A DNA stretch of 45,206 bases from Sphingomonadales bacterium (GCA_028870315.1 JAGWPW010000132.1:1-45206), one strand, 5' to 3'; positions 15,218-23,870 are shown, counted from the first letter of the stretch. Program-made: numbers and translations. Notes: generated from the letters alone by a model not told the origin.

Positions 15218-17737
15218 TCAGCGCGAGCCGAAGGCAACCCGGAAATTGATACCGAATTCGCGCGGCGCGGTCACCGTTGCCCCGGCATAATTGCTGATGA
15301 AATTGGCCGAGGTTGTCGGTCCTTTGGGATTGAGCACGTTGACCAGCGTTTCGGGCACCGCATAGGGGCTGCCGTTCAGCGTTTCCAGCTTGGCGAGATT
15401 GGCGAGATTCTTGCCGAAGACCATCAGCGACCAGCCGGCCTTGTCGTTCCTGATGCCGATATAGGCGTTGAGCAGGGCATAGGCGCCGATGTTGTCATAG
15501 GGGTTGAGCGGATCGTTCTGGGTCGCGCCGCGCCACGGCATCACCCCGCGCACGAAGCCGAATTTGTGGTCGCCCATCGGAAGGTCGTATTCGGCGGTGA
15601 CCGTTCCGCTCCAGTCGGGCTGGAAATTGGCGGGAAGCCCGCCGCCCGGGCAGGCGCCGACATGCTCGCCCGCCGGAAGCGCGGCCTGGAGCTGGGGTAG
15701 CGTCGGCACTTGGCTGTAAGGCAGATTGTCGCAGGGGATCGCGACATTGCCGACCCGGCTCCTGGTATAGTCGATCGTGGCATCGATACTGAAATTGCGA
15801 TTCGGGTGGAAATCGATTTCGCTCTCGACCCCGTCCACCTTGACCGGCACTCCGCTGATGAAATTGAAGGAGCTGACTGCCGGTGTCGTTGGCGAGATGT
15901 AGTCTATGTAGTAGACGCCATTCCCGGCGGTCCTGAACGGGTAATTCTTGAAATCTTGATGGAAGTAAGTCATATTTACGAGCAGTTTATGCGCGAAAAG
16001 CTCAGATTTCATGCCAATTTCATAATTGGTCGAGGTTTCCGGGTCGGAATGGGTGAACAATTGCTCGTTGGGCGAGAAGGCGGCCTGGGTGAAGTCGCCG
16101 ATCGCATGTCCGCCCGGGCGCCACGAGGTGCCGGTGGAGGCATAGACCATCAGTTCCTCGCCGAAGCGGTGGCGCGCGGTGACATTGTAGATCGTCGGAT
16201 TGCCGTTGTTGGGCGTGGCGCCCGAGATCAGCGAACCGTTGACATATAGGTTCTGCCCGGGGTCGCGATACTGGATATGACGCAGGCCACCCGAAATCTC
16301 GTTATGGTCGCCGATATGGAGGGTGACGTTGCCGTAGAAGGAATCCTCCTTGGTCGTCACCTGCGGCAGCGAGATTCCCGCGCTCACGAGGAACGGATTG
16401 AGCCCGCCGGGTGCGAAGCCCGCCGGGAGCGGCGCGAAATTGCCGATGACGAGGCCGATCAGCGCCGGATTGGCGAGACTGGTCACCGGCTGGCCGGTCT
16501 GCCGGAAATAGCCGACGACATAATCGAGGATGCCGCCGATGCGCTCGGCGTTCTGCAAGCGTATTTCATGCGATTCGAAGACGTTGCTGGTGTTGGTCGT
16601 GTAATGGAAGTCGAGGCTCGGGAAATAGGCACCTGAATCGTGATTGGTGGGCACGTAGTAATTGAAATTTTCATGCGACCCGACATAGATCAGGTTCTGA
16701 CCGGCGAAGCTCACCTGGACGTGCCAGTCGAAGCGCTGCATGCGCTGGGTGACATTGTTGGGGAAGGTTTCGACCGCGCGGCGATCGCCAAGCGCGAAGG
16801 TGCCGTAATTGGGAGCCGTCGCCGGGCCGGCGGCGACAACACCCGCCGCAAGGCCGGTGGGGACGGTCGGATCGACCTGGCTGAAACTGACCGTCTGGTC
16901 GTAATCGACGATATTGTGATTGAGCGTCGTGAAGCTCATCCCCATCTTCAGCCAGTCGGTTGGCTCGAAGCGCAGCGACGCGCGCAGCGAACGCGTATCG
17001 CTGCTGGGCGGGGTGGCGTTGTTGACGCTGTAGACGTTGTTATAGCGGTTGAAGTCGTAAACCCCCGCGACGCGCACCGCGAGCTTGTCGGTGATGATCG
17101 GCACGCCGATGCCGAAGCTCACGTTCTTCTGGTCATGCGTGCCGATGGTGCCATCGACGAAGCCGCCCGCTTCCTCGAGATCGGGCGCATGGGTGGTGAT
17201 CGCGATCGATCCCGAAGGCGTCGAACGCCCGCGCAGCGTGCCCTGCGGGCCGCGCTCCACATCGATCGCGTCGATATCGTACATCGCCTGGAAGATGGTG
17301 TCGCCGTCGATCGGCGCGTCGTTCAGGTAATATTGGATGGTGCCGTTGTCGCCGCTGACGTTGACGTCGTTGTTGATGCCGCGCATCGACGAGCTTGAAC
17401 CGATGCCGTTGTTGTTCTCGACCAGCGAGAGCCCGGGGACCACGGTCGTGATATCCTGGAACTGCTGGATATTGTCCTTTTGCAGCGTCGCCTGGGTGAC
17501 GGCATTGATGACCAGTGGAACATCCTGCAGCCGCTCGTCGCGCCGCCGGGCCTGGACGATGATGGTATCGCCCGCGGTCGCGCCGGTATCCGCGCTTTCG
17601 CCGGGGCTGTTGGGCGCGGTGCCCGCTGCCTGGGGTTGCACGGTGGCGGGTGCCGGCGCGGTCTGCGCCTGCGCGGTCGCCACGGCAAGCAGCGAAACCG
17701 CCATGCCGCCAAGCAAAATCATGCGATGATGTGCCAT
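15218..17737 (-). CDS. TonB-dependent outer-membrane receptor 1
   Basis: An 839-residue receptor. A signal peptide (LGGMAVSLLAVATAQAQ, cleaved near residue 25) is followed by an Ala/Pro-rich linker and the TonB box region DTIIVQARRRDERLQDVPL. The plug domain carries SMRGI and IDAIDVERGPQGTLRGRSTPSGSI, and the 22-strand barrel ends in PREFGINFRVAFGSR with aromatic strand residues. The type with ERGPQGTLRGRSTP is common among sphingomonad receptors for organic compounds. GGAGG lies 8 bases before the ATG. Its position upstream of sulfatase-FGE, and a LacI-type palindrome in its upstream region, suggest uptake of the sulfated substrate or its product. Confidence 0.95.
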   Translation of the reverse strand: MAHHRMILLGGMAVSLLAVATAQAQTAPAPATVQPQAAGTAPNSPGESADTGATAGDTIIVQARRRDERLQDVPLVINAVTQATLQKDNIQQFQDITTVVPGLSLVENNNGIGSSSSMRGINNDVNVSGDNGTIQYYLNDAPIDGDTIFQAMYDIDAIDVERGPQGTLRGRSTPSGSIAITTHAPDLEEAGGFVDGTIGTHDQKNVSFGIGVPIITDKLAVRVAGVYDFNRYNNVYSVNNATPPSSDTRSLRASLRFEPTDWLKMGMSFTTLNHNIVDYDQTVSFSQVDPTVPTGLAAGVVAAGPATAPNYGTFALGDRRAVETFPNNVTQRMQRFDWHVQVSFAGQNLIYVGSHENFNYYVPTNHDSGAYFPSLDFHYTTNTSNVFESHEIRLQNAERIGGILDYVVGYFRQTGQPVTSLANPALIGLVIGNFAPLPAGFAPGGLNPFLVSAGISLPQVTTKEDSFYGNVTLHIGDHNEISGGLRHIQYRDPGQNLYVNGSLISGATPNNGNPTIYNVTARHRFGEELMVYASTGTSWRPGGHAIGDFTQAAFSPNEQLFTHSDPETSTNYEIGMKSELFAHKLLVNMTYFHQDFKNYPFRTAGNGVYYIDYISPTTPAVSSFNFISGVPVKVDGVESEIDFHPNRNFSIDATIDYTRSRVGNVAIPCDNLPYSQVPTLPQLQAALPAGEHVGACPGGGLPANFQPDWSGTVTAEYDLPMGDHKFGFVRGVMPWRGATQNDPLNPYDNIGAYALLNAYIGIRNDKAGWSLMVFGKNLANLAKLETLNGSPYAVPETLVNVLNPKGPTTSANFISNYAGATVTAPREFGINFRVAFGSR

Positions 17738-17846
17738 GAATTATCCTCCCCCAGGACGTTATTATGTGCCCATGGTAGTGGCGAGCGCGCGTCTGAAAAG
17801 CCGGGGCTCAAGGGGAATGACAACCCCGAGGCGCTTTTTTCAGGGC

Positions 17847-17864
17847 TGTTGCATCGATGCAACA
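17847..17864. promoter_or_regulatory. Perfect 18-bp palindrome, LacI-type operator
   Basis: TGTTGCATCGATGCAACA is identical to its reverse complement and has the central CG step and flanking T-G/C-A half-sites typical of LacI/GalR-family operators. It lies between the divergent receptor genes, 110 bases from the start of one and 108 from the first candidate start of the other. It is well placed to control both. Confidence 0.7.
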
Positions 17865-17971
17865 AGGGCGTTGCGCGATCGGTACTGCCTGCCGAGCGCG
17901 GCCAACACCGCGCGGGCCAGAATTTTTTCGTCGGCCGGTGGCTCCGGGAATCGAACCGCACTATCACGACG

Positions 17972-20191
17972 ATGATCCGGAAGGGCCATGCCCGCGGCCG
18001 GACACACGAGGGTCCGCGCGCGGGCCGAAGGCGACAGGGGCGGTCTATCTCGATTGCGGGTGTTGCCTTGGGCCGAAGGACTTGCCTGTTTCGTCCGGTC
18101 GCTGCCGCATTGCTTGCGCTCACCCTGTCGGCGGGGCTGGCGCCGGTGGCGCGCGCGCAGGATCATGACGACGATGACGAGGGTGAAGCGCGGCCGAGCG
18201 GCGCGCCGGCCGAGATCGTCGTCGCCGCACACCGGCTCGATGCCGCGCGCGCGGGCGTCGAGCCCGATCTCGGCGCATCGACCTTCACCCTGTCGAACGA
18301 TGCGCTCGAACTGCGCCCCGGCGGCGAGACGACGACGATCGCCGATGTCCTGCTCCAGACCCCGGGGGTGGCGCAGGCCGGAAAGGGGCAGTTCAGCCTT
18401 CGCGGATCGCCGCAGGGCATCCAGTACCGGATCAACAATGTCATATTGCCCGATGGCATTACCGATCTTGGCGAACAGTTGAGCCCGCGGCTCGCGGACA
18501 AGATCGAGCTGATCACCGGCGCGCTGCCCGCGCAATACGGGCTGGAGACGGGCGGCGTCGTCAATATCACGACCAAGAACGGGCTTTACGGCCAGCAGGG
18601 CGAGGTCGAGCTCTATGGCGGCGGCGAAGGGCAGATCGAACCCGCCTTCGAATTTTCCGGCGCGTCGGGGCGCACGAGCTATTTCGTCACGGGAAGCTAT
18701 GTGCATGACGCGGTCGGCCTTGCATCGCCCGATGGCCGCGCTCACCCCGCGCATGACGGCACCGACCAGTTCGAGGGATTGACCTTTCTCGATCACGTCA
18801 TCGATGCCCATTCGCGGATCTCGCTGGTCGCCGGGCTTTCGGACGAGCACTTCCAGATTCCCGAAAACGCCGCGCTCAACCTCACCGCGCCCGGGCTGGT
18901 CGATCCGGCCAATCCGGTCGATGGCGGAGGGCTGCATCAGGCGAACCAGTATGGCGCGCTGAGCTATCTCGCCTCGGGCGCGGCGGGCACGCTGCAACTC
19001 TCGGTCTTCGCCCGCCACGCGCAATCGGGGCTGCGCGCCGGCGCCTCTGCCGGCTTGCCGCTCACCGGGCTCGGCGGCACGGCATCGTCCACCAGCGAGG
19101 CCGCCGGGCTCCAGGCCGAAGGGGCGCTGGAGGTCGGCGCGCGTCACACGCTGCGGGCGGGCGGGCTTGCGACCTTCGAGCGCCTGCGCAGCGGGCTCGA
19201 TGCGCTCGCCTTCGCGCTCGGCGCACCGGCGCAAGCCCCGCTGGCGATCACCAACGTCGATCGCCTTCATCGCCGCGAAGGCAGCCTGTTCATCGAGGAC
19301 GAGTGGAAGCCGTTCGATGGGTTGACGGTCAACATCGGCGGGCGTTTCGATACGATCTCGGACCTCGCGCAGGGCAGCGCTTTCGGCCCGCGCGCGAGCC
19401 TTGTATGGGCCGCGCCGTCGGGAACGACGCTGCACGCCGCCTATGCCCGCTATCTCGTCGCGCCGCCGCTACAGCCCCAGGGCGCGATCGCGGCGCTGGC
19501 GGGCACCAGCGCGCTGCAACCGGGCGCCACCGCCACCCCGCTCCGGCGCGAGCTCGACGATTATTATGACGCCGGGGTCCAGCAGAAGCTTGGCGAGCTG
19601 ACCTTCGGCCTCGATGGCTTCTGGCGCGAGGCGCGCGATCTCCTCGCCGAAATGCAGGATGGCTCGCCGCTCATCACGCAGCCGTACAATTATGGGCAGG
19701 GACGGCTGCGCGGCCTCGTTGCCAGTGCCTCCTATGATGAGGGGCCGTTCGCCGGCTGGGCGAATTTCACCTGGCTCGACGCGGCGGCGCGCGGCATCGT
19801 CTCGGGCGGGGCAACCATTCCCGCCAGCGTCATCGATTATGCGGCCACGCATTGGGTCCTGCCCGAAGGCACGCAGCGCTGGTCGGGATCGGCGGGCGCG
19901 ACCTATAAAATCGGGCGGCTGGGGCTGGGTGCCGAGATGCTCTATGCGAGCGGCCTGCCGCGCACCCCCCTGGCCGGCAATCCCGCGCCGGGAAGCCTGT
20001 CGGGCTATGTGCAGATCGACCTGTCGCTGACCACCCATCTCGACGGGCTGCGCGGCCGGCCGCTCGACCTGCGCTGCGATGTCATCAACCTTCTCGACCG
20101 CCGCTACATGATCAGCGACGAAGGCCCCGACGGCCTTGCCCAATGGGGGCCGCGCCGCGGGGTGTTCATCGGCTTTGAACAGGCCTTTTAG
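17972..20191 (+). CDS. TonB-dependent outer-membrane receptor 2
   Basis: About 739 residues from ATG 17972. An in-frame TTG at 18068 gives a classical signal peptide directly (MGRRTCLFRPVAAALLALTL... to ARA) and is a serious alternative. The mature protein opens with an acidic His/Asp run (QDHDDDDEGE), then plug-domain motifs (ADVLLQTPGVAQ, FSLRGSPQGIQYRINNV, IELITGALPAQYGLETGGVVNITTK). A barrel follows, ending WGPRRGVFIGFEQAF. It diverges from receptor 1 across a LacI-type palindrome and is followed by no partner gene before a repeat copy. The acidic/His start might bind a cation; substrate is not inferable. Confidence 0.9.
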   Translation: MIRKGHARGRTHEGPRAGRRRQGRSISIAGVALGRRTCLFRPVAAALLALTLSAGLAPVARAQDHDDDDEGEARPSGAPAEIVVAAHRLDAARAGVEPDLGASTFTLSNDALELRPGGETTTIADVLLQTPGVAQAGKGQFSLRGSPQGIQYRINNVILPDGITDLGEQLSPRLADKIELITGALPAQYGLETGGVVNITTKNGLYGQQGEVELYGGGEGQIEPAFEFSGASGRTSYFVTGSYVHDAVGLASPDGRAHPAHDGTDQFEGLTFLDHVIDAHSRISLVAGLSDEHFQIPENAALNLTAPGLVDPANPVDGGGLHQANQYGALSYLASGAAGTLQLSVFARHAQSGLRAGASAGLPLTGLGGTASSTSEAAGLQAEGALEVGARHTLRAGGLATFERLRSGLDALAFALGAPAQAPLAITNVDRLHRREGSLFIEDEWKPFDGLTVNIGGRFDTISDLAQGSAFGPRASLVWAAPSGTTLHAAYARYLVAPPLQPQGAIAALAGTSALQPGATATPLRRELDDYYDAGVQQKLGELTFGLDGFWREARDLLAEMQDGSPLITQPYNYGQGRLRGLVASASYDEGPFAGWANFTWLDAAARGIVSGGATIPASVIDYAATHWVLPEGTQRWSGSAGATYKIGRLGLGAEMLYASGLPRTPLAGNPAPGSLSGYVQIDLSLTTHLDGLRGRPLDLRCDVINLLDRRYMISDEGPDGLAQWGPRRGVFIGFEQAF

Positions 20192-20192
20192 A

Positions 20193-20268
20193 CCATCGCG
20201 CCAAAAAGGGCGCACCGGTTATCCATCTTCGATGCACGTCGTTCGGAAAAACGATACGACAACAAGGA
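20193..20268. repeat. Dispersed palindromic repeat, diverged copy with insert
   Basis: ATCGCGCC..AAAAGGGCGCACCGGTT then, after about 21 unrelated bases, TTCGGAAAAACGATACGACAACAAGG. These halves match the copy at 23763-23820 before and after its GGTT. It lies between convergent genes and probably helps end both transcripts. Confidence 0.5.
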
Positions 20269-20289
20269 GATGGGGCATCGAGGAACGCT

Positions 20290-21342
20290 TCAGGCGGGAA
20301 GCGCGCTCGCATTGTCCGGGTGGCGGATCGCCTCGCGCAACTGGAGGAGCGCGCGCGGGATCAGCGCATAGCCGATGAAATAGGCGGGCATCACGATCGC
20401 CCCCCAGTAGAAGGTATCCGGGCGCGAAAACAGCGCGATCATCGCGCCATAGCCGGCAAACAGCAGCACCGCGAACAGCCCCGACCGCCCCGGCAGCGCC
20501 AGCCAGCCAACCATTGGCCACAGCGCCGCGAGCAGCGCCAGCCCGATCGGCAGCGCCTGGAGCACCGAGGTGAAGACCACCGCCTTGAGCGTCGCCGAAA
20601 GCCCCTGGACATCGTGCCAGCCGGGCGAAGTGATGTCACCGGGGCGCAACTGCGGCGCGACCAGCGAGGCGTGCCAGGCCATCACCGCCGCGAAGGCGGC
20701 GAGCAGCAGCGCCCACCCCGCAACCTCGGTCCAGCGCCGCTCGAAAAGCGCGAAGGCCGCGGCAAGCAGCACGAAGGGCAGCGCAAGCTCGCGCAGGAAC
20801 AGCGCCGCGGCCGCCGGCGCCAGCACCCACCACCACCGCCGCGGCCAGCCGAACACCCCGGCGAGCGCGAGGCTGAGGAAAATCCCGGCGAGATATTCCT
20901 GAAGCGCGAGCAGATAGGGATCGACGATCGAACTGCCGCCGGCGGCGAGCGCGATGCCGATGCCGACCCGCTCGAAGGGGTGGAGCGTGGTTTCAAAGGC
21001 GATCAGCCACGCCATGATCCCCGCGAACAGGACGACAAAGGCGAACTTCTGCAACCCCTTCCAGCCGATCCGCACGACCATCCAGTTCTGCGTCGGCAGG
21101 CGCATGGTGAAGAAGGGCTTCAGCGGATAATGATGCGCGCGCTGCAATTCGGCCGCGGCCTGGTGATAAGGCTCGCCGCGCGCGGTTCTTGCGGCGATGT
21201 CCTGATAGAGCCGCAGGTCGGTATAGCCGCCCTTGCGCGCGACATGGATCGGCGGCGGCTTGGCGGTCAGGCACCAGATGCTGGCGATCGCCAGCAGCAG
21301 GGCGACCATGATAGCGGCGGGGCGGGGAAGCAGGCGAAGCAC
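20290..21342 (-). CDS. Polytopic membrane protein, GT-C-like architecture, function unknown
   Basis: About 350 residues with eight or nine hydrophobic segments. After the first (AAIMVALLLAIASIWCLTA) comes a periplasmic stretch with YTDLRLYQDIAARTARGEPYHQAAAELQRAHHYPLKP and MRLPTQNW. Such a Y-x(n)-P/R-x-PT loop after TM1 is seen in membrane-bound GT-C-type glycosyltransferase relatives; no catalytic motif can be proven. The start was set at GTG 21342 because AAAAGGGG precedes it by a few bases and the frame upstream is Arg-rich and unlike coding sequence; ATG 21372 is possible. It is downstream of, and co-directional with, the beta-helix protein gene. Confidence 0.75.
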   Translation of the reverse strand: MLRLLPRPAAIMVALLLAIASIWCLTAKPPPIHVARKGGYTDLRLYQDIAARTARGEPYHQAAAELQRAHHYPLKPFFTMRLPTQNWMVVRIGWKGLQKFAFVVLFAGIMAWLIAFETTLHPFERVGIGIALAAGGSSIVDPYLLALQEYLAGIFLSLALAGVFGWPRRWWWVLAPAAAALFLRELALPFVLLAAAFALFERRWTEVAGWALLLAAFAAVMAWHASLVAPQLRPGDITSPGWHDVQGLSATLKAVVFTSVLQALPIGLALLAALWPMVGWLALPGRSGLFAVLLFAGYGAMIALFSRPDTFYWGAIVMPAYFIGYALIPRALLQLREAIRHPDNASALPA

Positions 21343-21412
21343 GCGCCCCTTTTGTCCAAACCGCCCGCACATGCAAGGCGGGCGGCGCGTGCCGCGGCGC
21401 CGTCGCGACGCG

Positions 21413-22351
21413 CTATTGCTGCGGCGCGGTGCCGAAGCTGCCGCTCGCCGTATTGCCGGCGATGACATTGCCGTCATAGGACACCGCCGCGCCGCCGGCA
21501 GCCTGAAGCACGCCGGTTGCATTGCCGGTGATGGTGCTGCGCGTGAAGCTCAGCGTGGCGCCGCTGCCCCTGGCGACGACACCCGTATTATTGGCCGACG
21601 CGATCACCCCGTCGAGCACGACCGCGACATTGCTTCCCGCCGAATAGGCGGTCATCCCGGAGAGCACATTGTTGACCGACGCGCTGTCGCGCATCGTCAC
21701 GCCGATCATCCCGGTCGAGCCGGTGCCGTTGGCGATCAGCCCGTCGCCGGCATTCTGCGAAATCGTCACGCGCTGCGCCGAAAGCTGCACGCTCGCCCCG
21801 CCGCCGGGCTTGACGCGGATGCCGGTGGAGCCGTTGTCGGCGACCACGGTGTCGAGCACATCGACGCGCACCCCGCCCGAGGCGGTCGCAGGCGCGACAT
21901 AGATGCCGCCGGCGGTGAAGCCGCGGATCGTCGAGTTTTCGATGCGCACCTGCCCGGCCTGGATGATGGCGATCCCGCTGATGCCGCTGCCCAGCCCCTC
22001 GATGTCGAGACCGCTGAGATGCACGGCATCGCTGACGCCGGCGTTGATGACGATGCCGTTGGTGCCGCTCACCAGCACGCCGCCTTCAACCCCGGCGCAG
22101 ATGATCGACAGCGCCTTGGTGATGGTGAGCGCGCCGAAGCCGCCCGAATCGAGGCAATTGATTTCGCCGCCCGCCGTGGTCTTGGTGATGGCGCCGGCGA
22201 AGGTCTTGCATGGCGCGGTGCGCGAGCAGGGATTGGCGTCGTCTCCCACCCCCGAGACCCAGGTTCGCGTCGCCTGCGCGAAGCCCGGTGTGCTGCCCAG
22301 GCCGAGCGCGGCGAAAGCCCCGCAGATCGCCACCATCCTGCCCATCGTCAT
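21413..22351 (-). CDS. Secreted right-handed parallel beta-helix protein
   Basis: A 312-residue protein with a signal peptide (ICGAFAALGLGSTPGFA, cleavage near residue 25). Repeating turns with short Gly/Asn/Ser-rich strands follow (GIVINAGVSDAVHLSGLDIEG, GIAIIQAGQVRIENSTIRG, GDGLIANGTGSTGMIGVTM and so on), as in NosD/pectate-lyase-like solenoids. Four Cys in the N-terminal cap (NPCSRTAPC, NCLDS, IICAG) probably form disulfides. No catalytic residues can be assigned; such proteins bind or cleave polysaccharides or serve as surface proteins. GGGAG lies 6 bases upstream of the ATG. Confidence 0.85.
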   Translation of the reverse strand: MTMGRMVAICGAFAALGLGSTPGFAQATRTWVSGVGDDANPCSRTAPCKTFAGAITKTTAGGEINCLDSGGFGALTITKALSIICAGVEGGVLVSGTNGIVINAGVSDAVHLSGLDIEGLGSGISGIAIIQAGQVRIENSTIRGFTAGGIYVAPATASGGVRVDVLDTVVADNGSTGIRVKPGGGASVQLSAQRVTISQNAGDGLIANGTGSTGMIGVTMRDSASVNNVLSGMTAYSAGSNVAVVLDGVIASANNTGVVARGSGATLSFTRSTITGNATGVLQAAGGAAVSYDGNVIAGNTASGSFGTAPQQ

Positions 22352-22429
22352 CGCGCTCCCTTGGTATGTGGCGCTGTCCTATGGCAAAAGCGCCGTCCTA
22401 ACAATCACGGCGACCGGCGAAGGCGCGTT

Positions 22430-22885
22430 TCATCCGGGCCCAGCGCCCTCGGGCCAGGTGATGTCGAGGCTGATCCGCGTCAGGGTCAGCGTGGCGATGC
22501 GCCAGACGCCGTCGAGCCGCACGTAGCTTTCATGGTAATGGCCGCGGCCGAGGATCGCCTTCCAGCCCTCGCGCGGATGGCGATCGGGCCAGGTGATGAT
22601 GTCCTGCATCGCCCAGATCCCGGTCGCGCGACAGGGGGCGGTGATCTCGATCTCGGCGGTCAGCCCCTGGTGGCACGAGGTCGCGCTTTCCAGTCCGAAG
22701 CGCAGGCTGTCGGCATAGCGCTGGCCGCCTTCGAGCCAGAGCGTGCCATCGGGCGAGACGATCCGCAGATCAGGGGTGAACAGCGCCGGCAGGGCGCTCC
22801 ACAGCTTGCAGTCGATGCAGCGGAAATAGCGCGCCTTGAGCTGGCGGATGGCGTCGATCGCGGCGAGGCGGGCAAGTTCGTCCAT
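22430..22885 (-). CDS. SnoaL-like / NTF2-fold protein 1
   Basis: A 151-residue cone-shaped alpha+beta protein of the SnoaL/NTF2 superfamily: helix RLAAIDAIRQLKARYFRCIDCKLWSALPALFTPD, then strands ending GVWRIATLTLTRISLDITW. Members include steroid isomerases, dehydratases and accessory proteins of aromatic or steroid breakdown. Start choice is weakly supported: ATG 22885 is closest to the family pattern, and in-frame ATGs at 22903 and 22924 lie upstream with no good ribosome-binding site. It diverges from an SDR gene across about 96 bases, so the two may share control. Confidence 0.8.
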   Translation of the reverse strand: MDELARLAAIDAIRQLKARYFRCIDCKLWSALPALFTPDLRIVSPDGTLWLEGGQRYADSLRFGLESATSCHQGLTAEIEITAPCRATGIWAMQDIITWPDRHPREGWKAILGRGHYHESYVRLDGVWRIATLTLTRISLDITWPEGAGPG

Positions 22886-22981
22886 GGCGCGGCTTTCGCC
22901 CATCGCGCGCGCGGCGGCAAGCATCGCGGCGCCGGCGCTTCCGCCATGGACAAGCGCGCGCGCCTGTCCGAAGATGCCGTG

Positions 22982-23761
22982 ATGGCAGCATTCGATTTCA
23001 GCGGAAAGGTGGTACTCGTCACCGGGGCGAGCGATGGCATCGGCGCGGTGATCGCGCGGGTTTTCGCCGAACATGGTGCCGCTGTCGCGATCGTCGCGCG
23101 GCGGCTCGAACCCCTGGAAGCGCAGGCCGCGGCGATCCGCGATGCGACCGGGCGCCGCTGCCTTGCGATTTCGGGCGATGTCACCGACCCGCTCGACTGG
23201 GAACGGGTCATCGCCGCGACACTCGCCGAATTCGGCGCGATCGATGTCCTCGTCAACAATGCCGGCGGCTCGGTGCGTTCCTCGCTGCGCAAGCTGACGC
23301 CTGCGGTATGGCAGCGCGGCCGCGCGCTCAACCTCGATGCCGCCGCCTATGGGATCATGGCGGTGGGGCGCCATTTCCTCGAACGGCAGGCGGGCGCGAT
23401 CGTCAACATCTCCTCGGTCGCCGGGATCAACGGCACCATGGGCGAGGTGCCCTATTCCGCGGGCAAGGCCGGGGTGCAGATGCTGACGCGCGTTGCCGCC
23501 GCCGAATGGGGGCCGCATGGTGTCCGGGTCAATTGCGTCGCGCCGGGGATGACCGCGACCGGGCGGATGCAAAAGGCGGTGGCGCGCGGCGCCTATGATC
23601 TTGCCGAAGCCACCCGTCGCTTTCCGCTGCGCCGCGTCGGCACCTGCGAGGAAGTGGCGCATGCGGTGCTGTTCCTCGCCAGCGACTATGCCTCCTATAT
23701 CACCGGCCAGACGCTGGCGGTCGATGGCGGGCCGCCGATCGCCGGCTTCACCGAGGATTAG
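22982..23761 (+). CDS. SDR-family NAD(P)-dependent oxidoreductase 1
   Basis: A 259-residue classical short-chain dehydrogenase: GASDGIG cofactor loop (about residues 15-21), NNAGG, catalytic Ser in ISSVAG and YxxxK in YSAGK, with the C-terminal ITGQTLAVDGG. The start at ATG 22982 puts the Rossmann strand GKVVLVTGAS at the usual distance; an in-frame ATG at 22946 adds 12 residues. It is divergent from SnoaL-like gene 1 and convergent with the ADH operon, from which it is separated by a full copy of the dispersed repeat. Substrate is unknown, probably a hydroxyl/keto group of a lipophilic compound. Confidence 0.9.
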   Translation: MAAFDFSGKVVLVTGASDGIGAVIARVFAEHGAAVAIVARRLEPLEAQAAAIRDATGRRCLAISGDVTDPLDWERVIAATLAEFGAIDVLVNNAGGSVRSSLRKLTPAVWQRGRALNLDAAAYGIMAVGRHFLERQAGAIVNISSVAGINGTMGEVPYSAGKAGVQMLTRVAAAEWGPHGVRVNCVAPGMTATGRMQKAVARGAYDLAEATRRFPLRRVGTCEEVAHAVLFLASDYASYITGQTLAVDGGPPIAGFTED

Positions 23762-23762
23762 G

Positions 23763-23863
23763 GCATCGCGCCGAAAAGTGGGCACCGGTTTTCGGCAAAC
23801 AGCGATGCGACCACAAAGGCCCGGAGCACATTGCGTGATTTCCGAAATCACGCAATGTGCTCC
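23763..23863. repeat. Dispersed two-module palindromic repeat, complete copy
   Basis: The 5' module is itself an inverted repeat: GCATCGC (23763-23769) with GCGATGC (23802-23808), enclosing GAAAA and TTTTC. The 3' module is the 19-bp hairpin at 23823-23863. Elements of this design (GCATCGC..CCGAAAAGTGG..CCGGTTTTCGG..GCGATGC) are familiar from alphaproteobacterial intergenic regions. The other copies in the window are truncated or diverged. Confidence 0.75.
23823..23863. terminator. Perfect 19-bp hairpin between convergent genes
   Basis: Arms 23823-23841 and 23845-23863 (GGAGCACATTGCGTGATTT and its exact complement) with loop CCG. It is located 61 bases after the SDR stop and 7 before the ADH stop, and probably acts as a bidirectional terminator. 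It is also the 3' module of the dispersed repeat. Confidence 0.7.
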
Positions 23864-23870
23864 AAAGAGG

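Noticed and set aside
17480..17971. Upstream extension of receptor 2 into receptor 1 (open frame from 17480)
   Set aside because: It would run antisense through the signal peptide of receptor 1 and put about 160 Arg-rich residues before the signal peptide of receptor 2.
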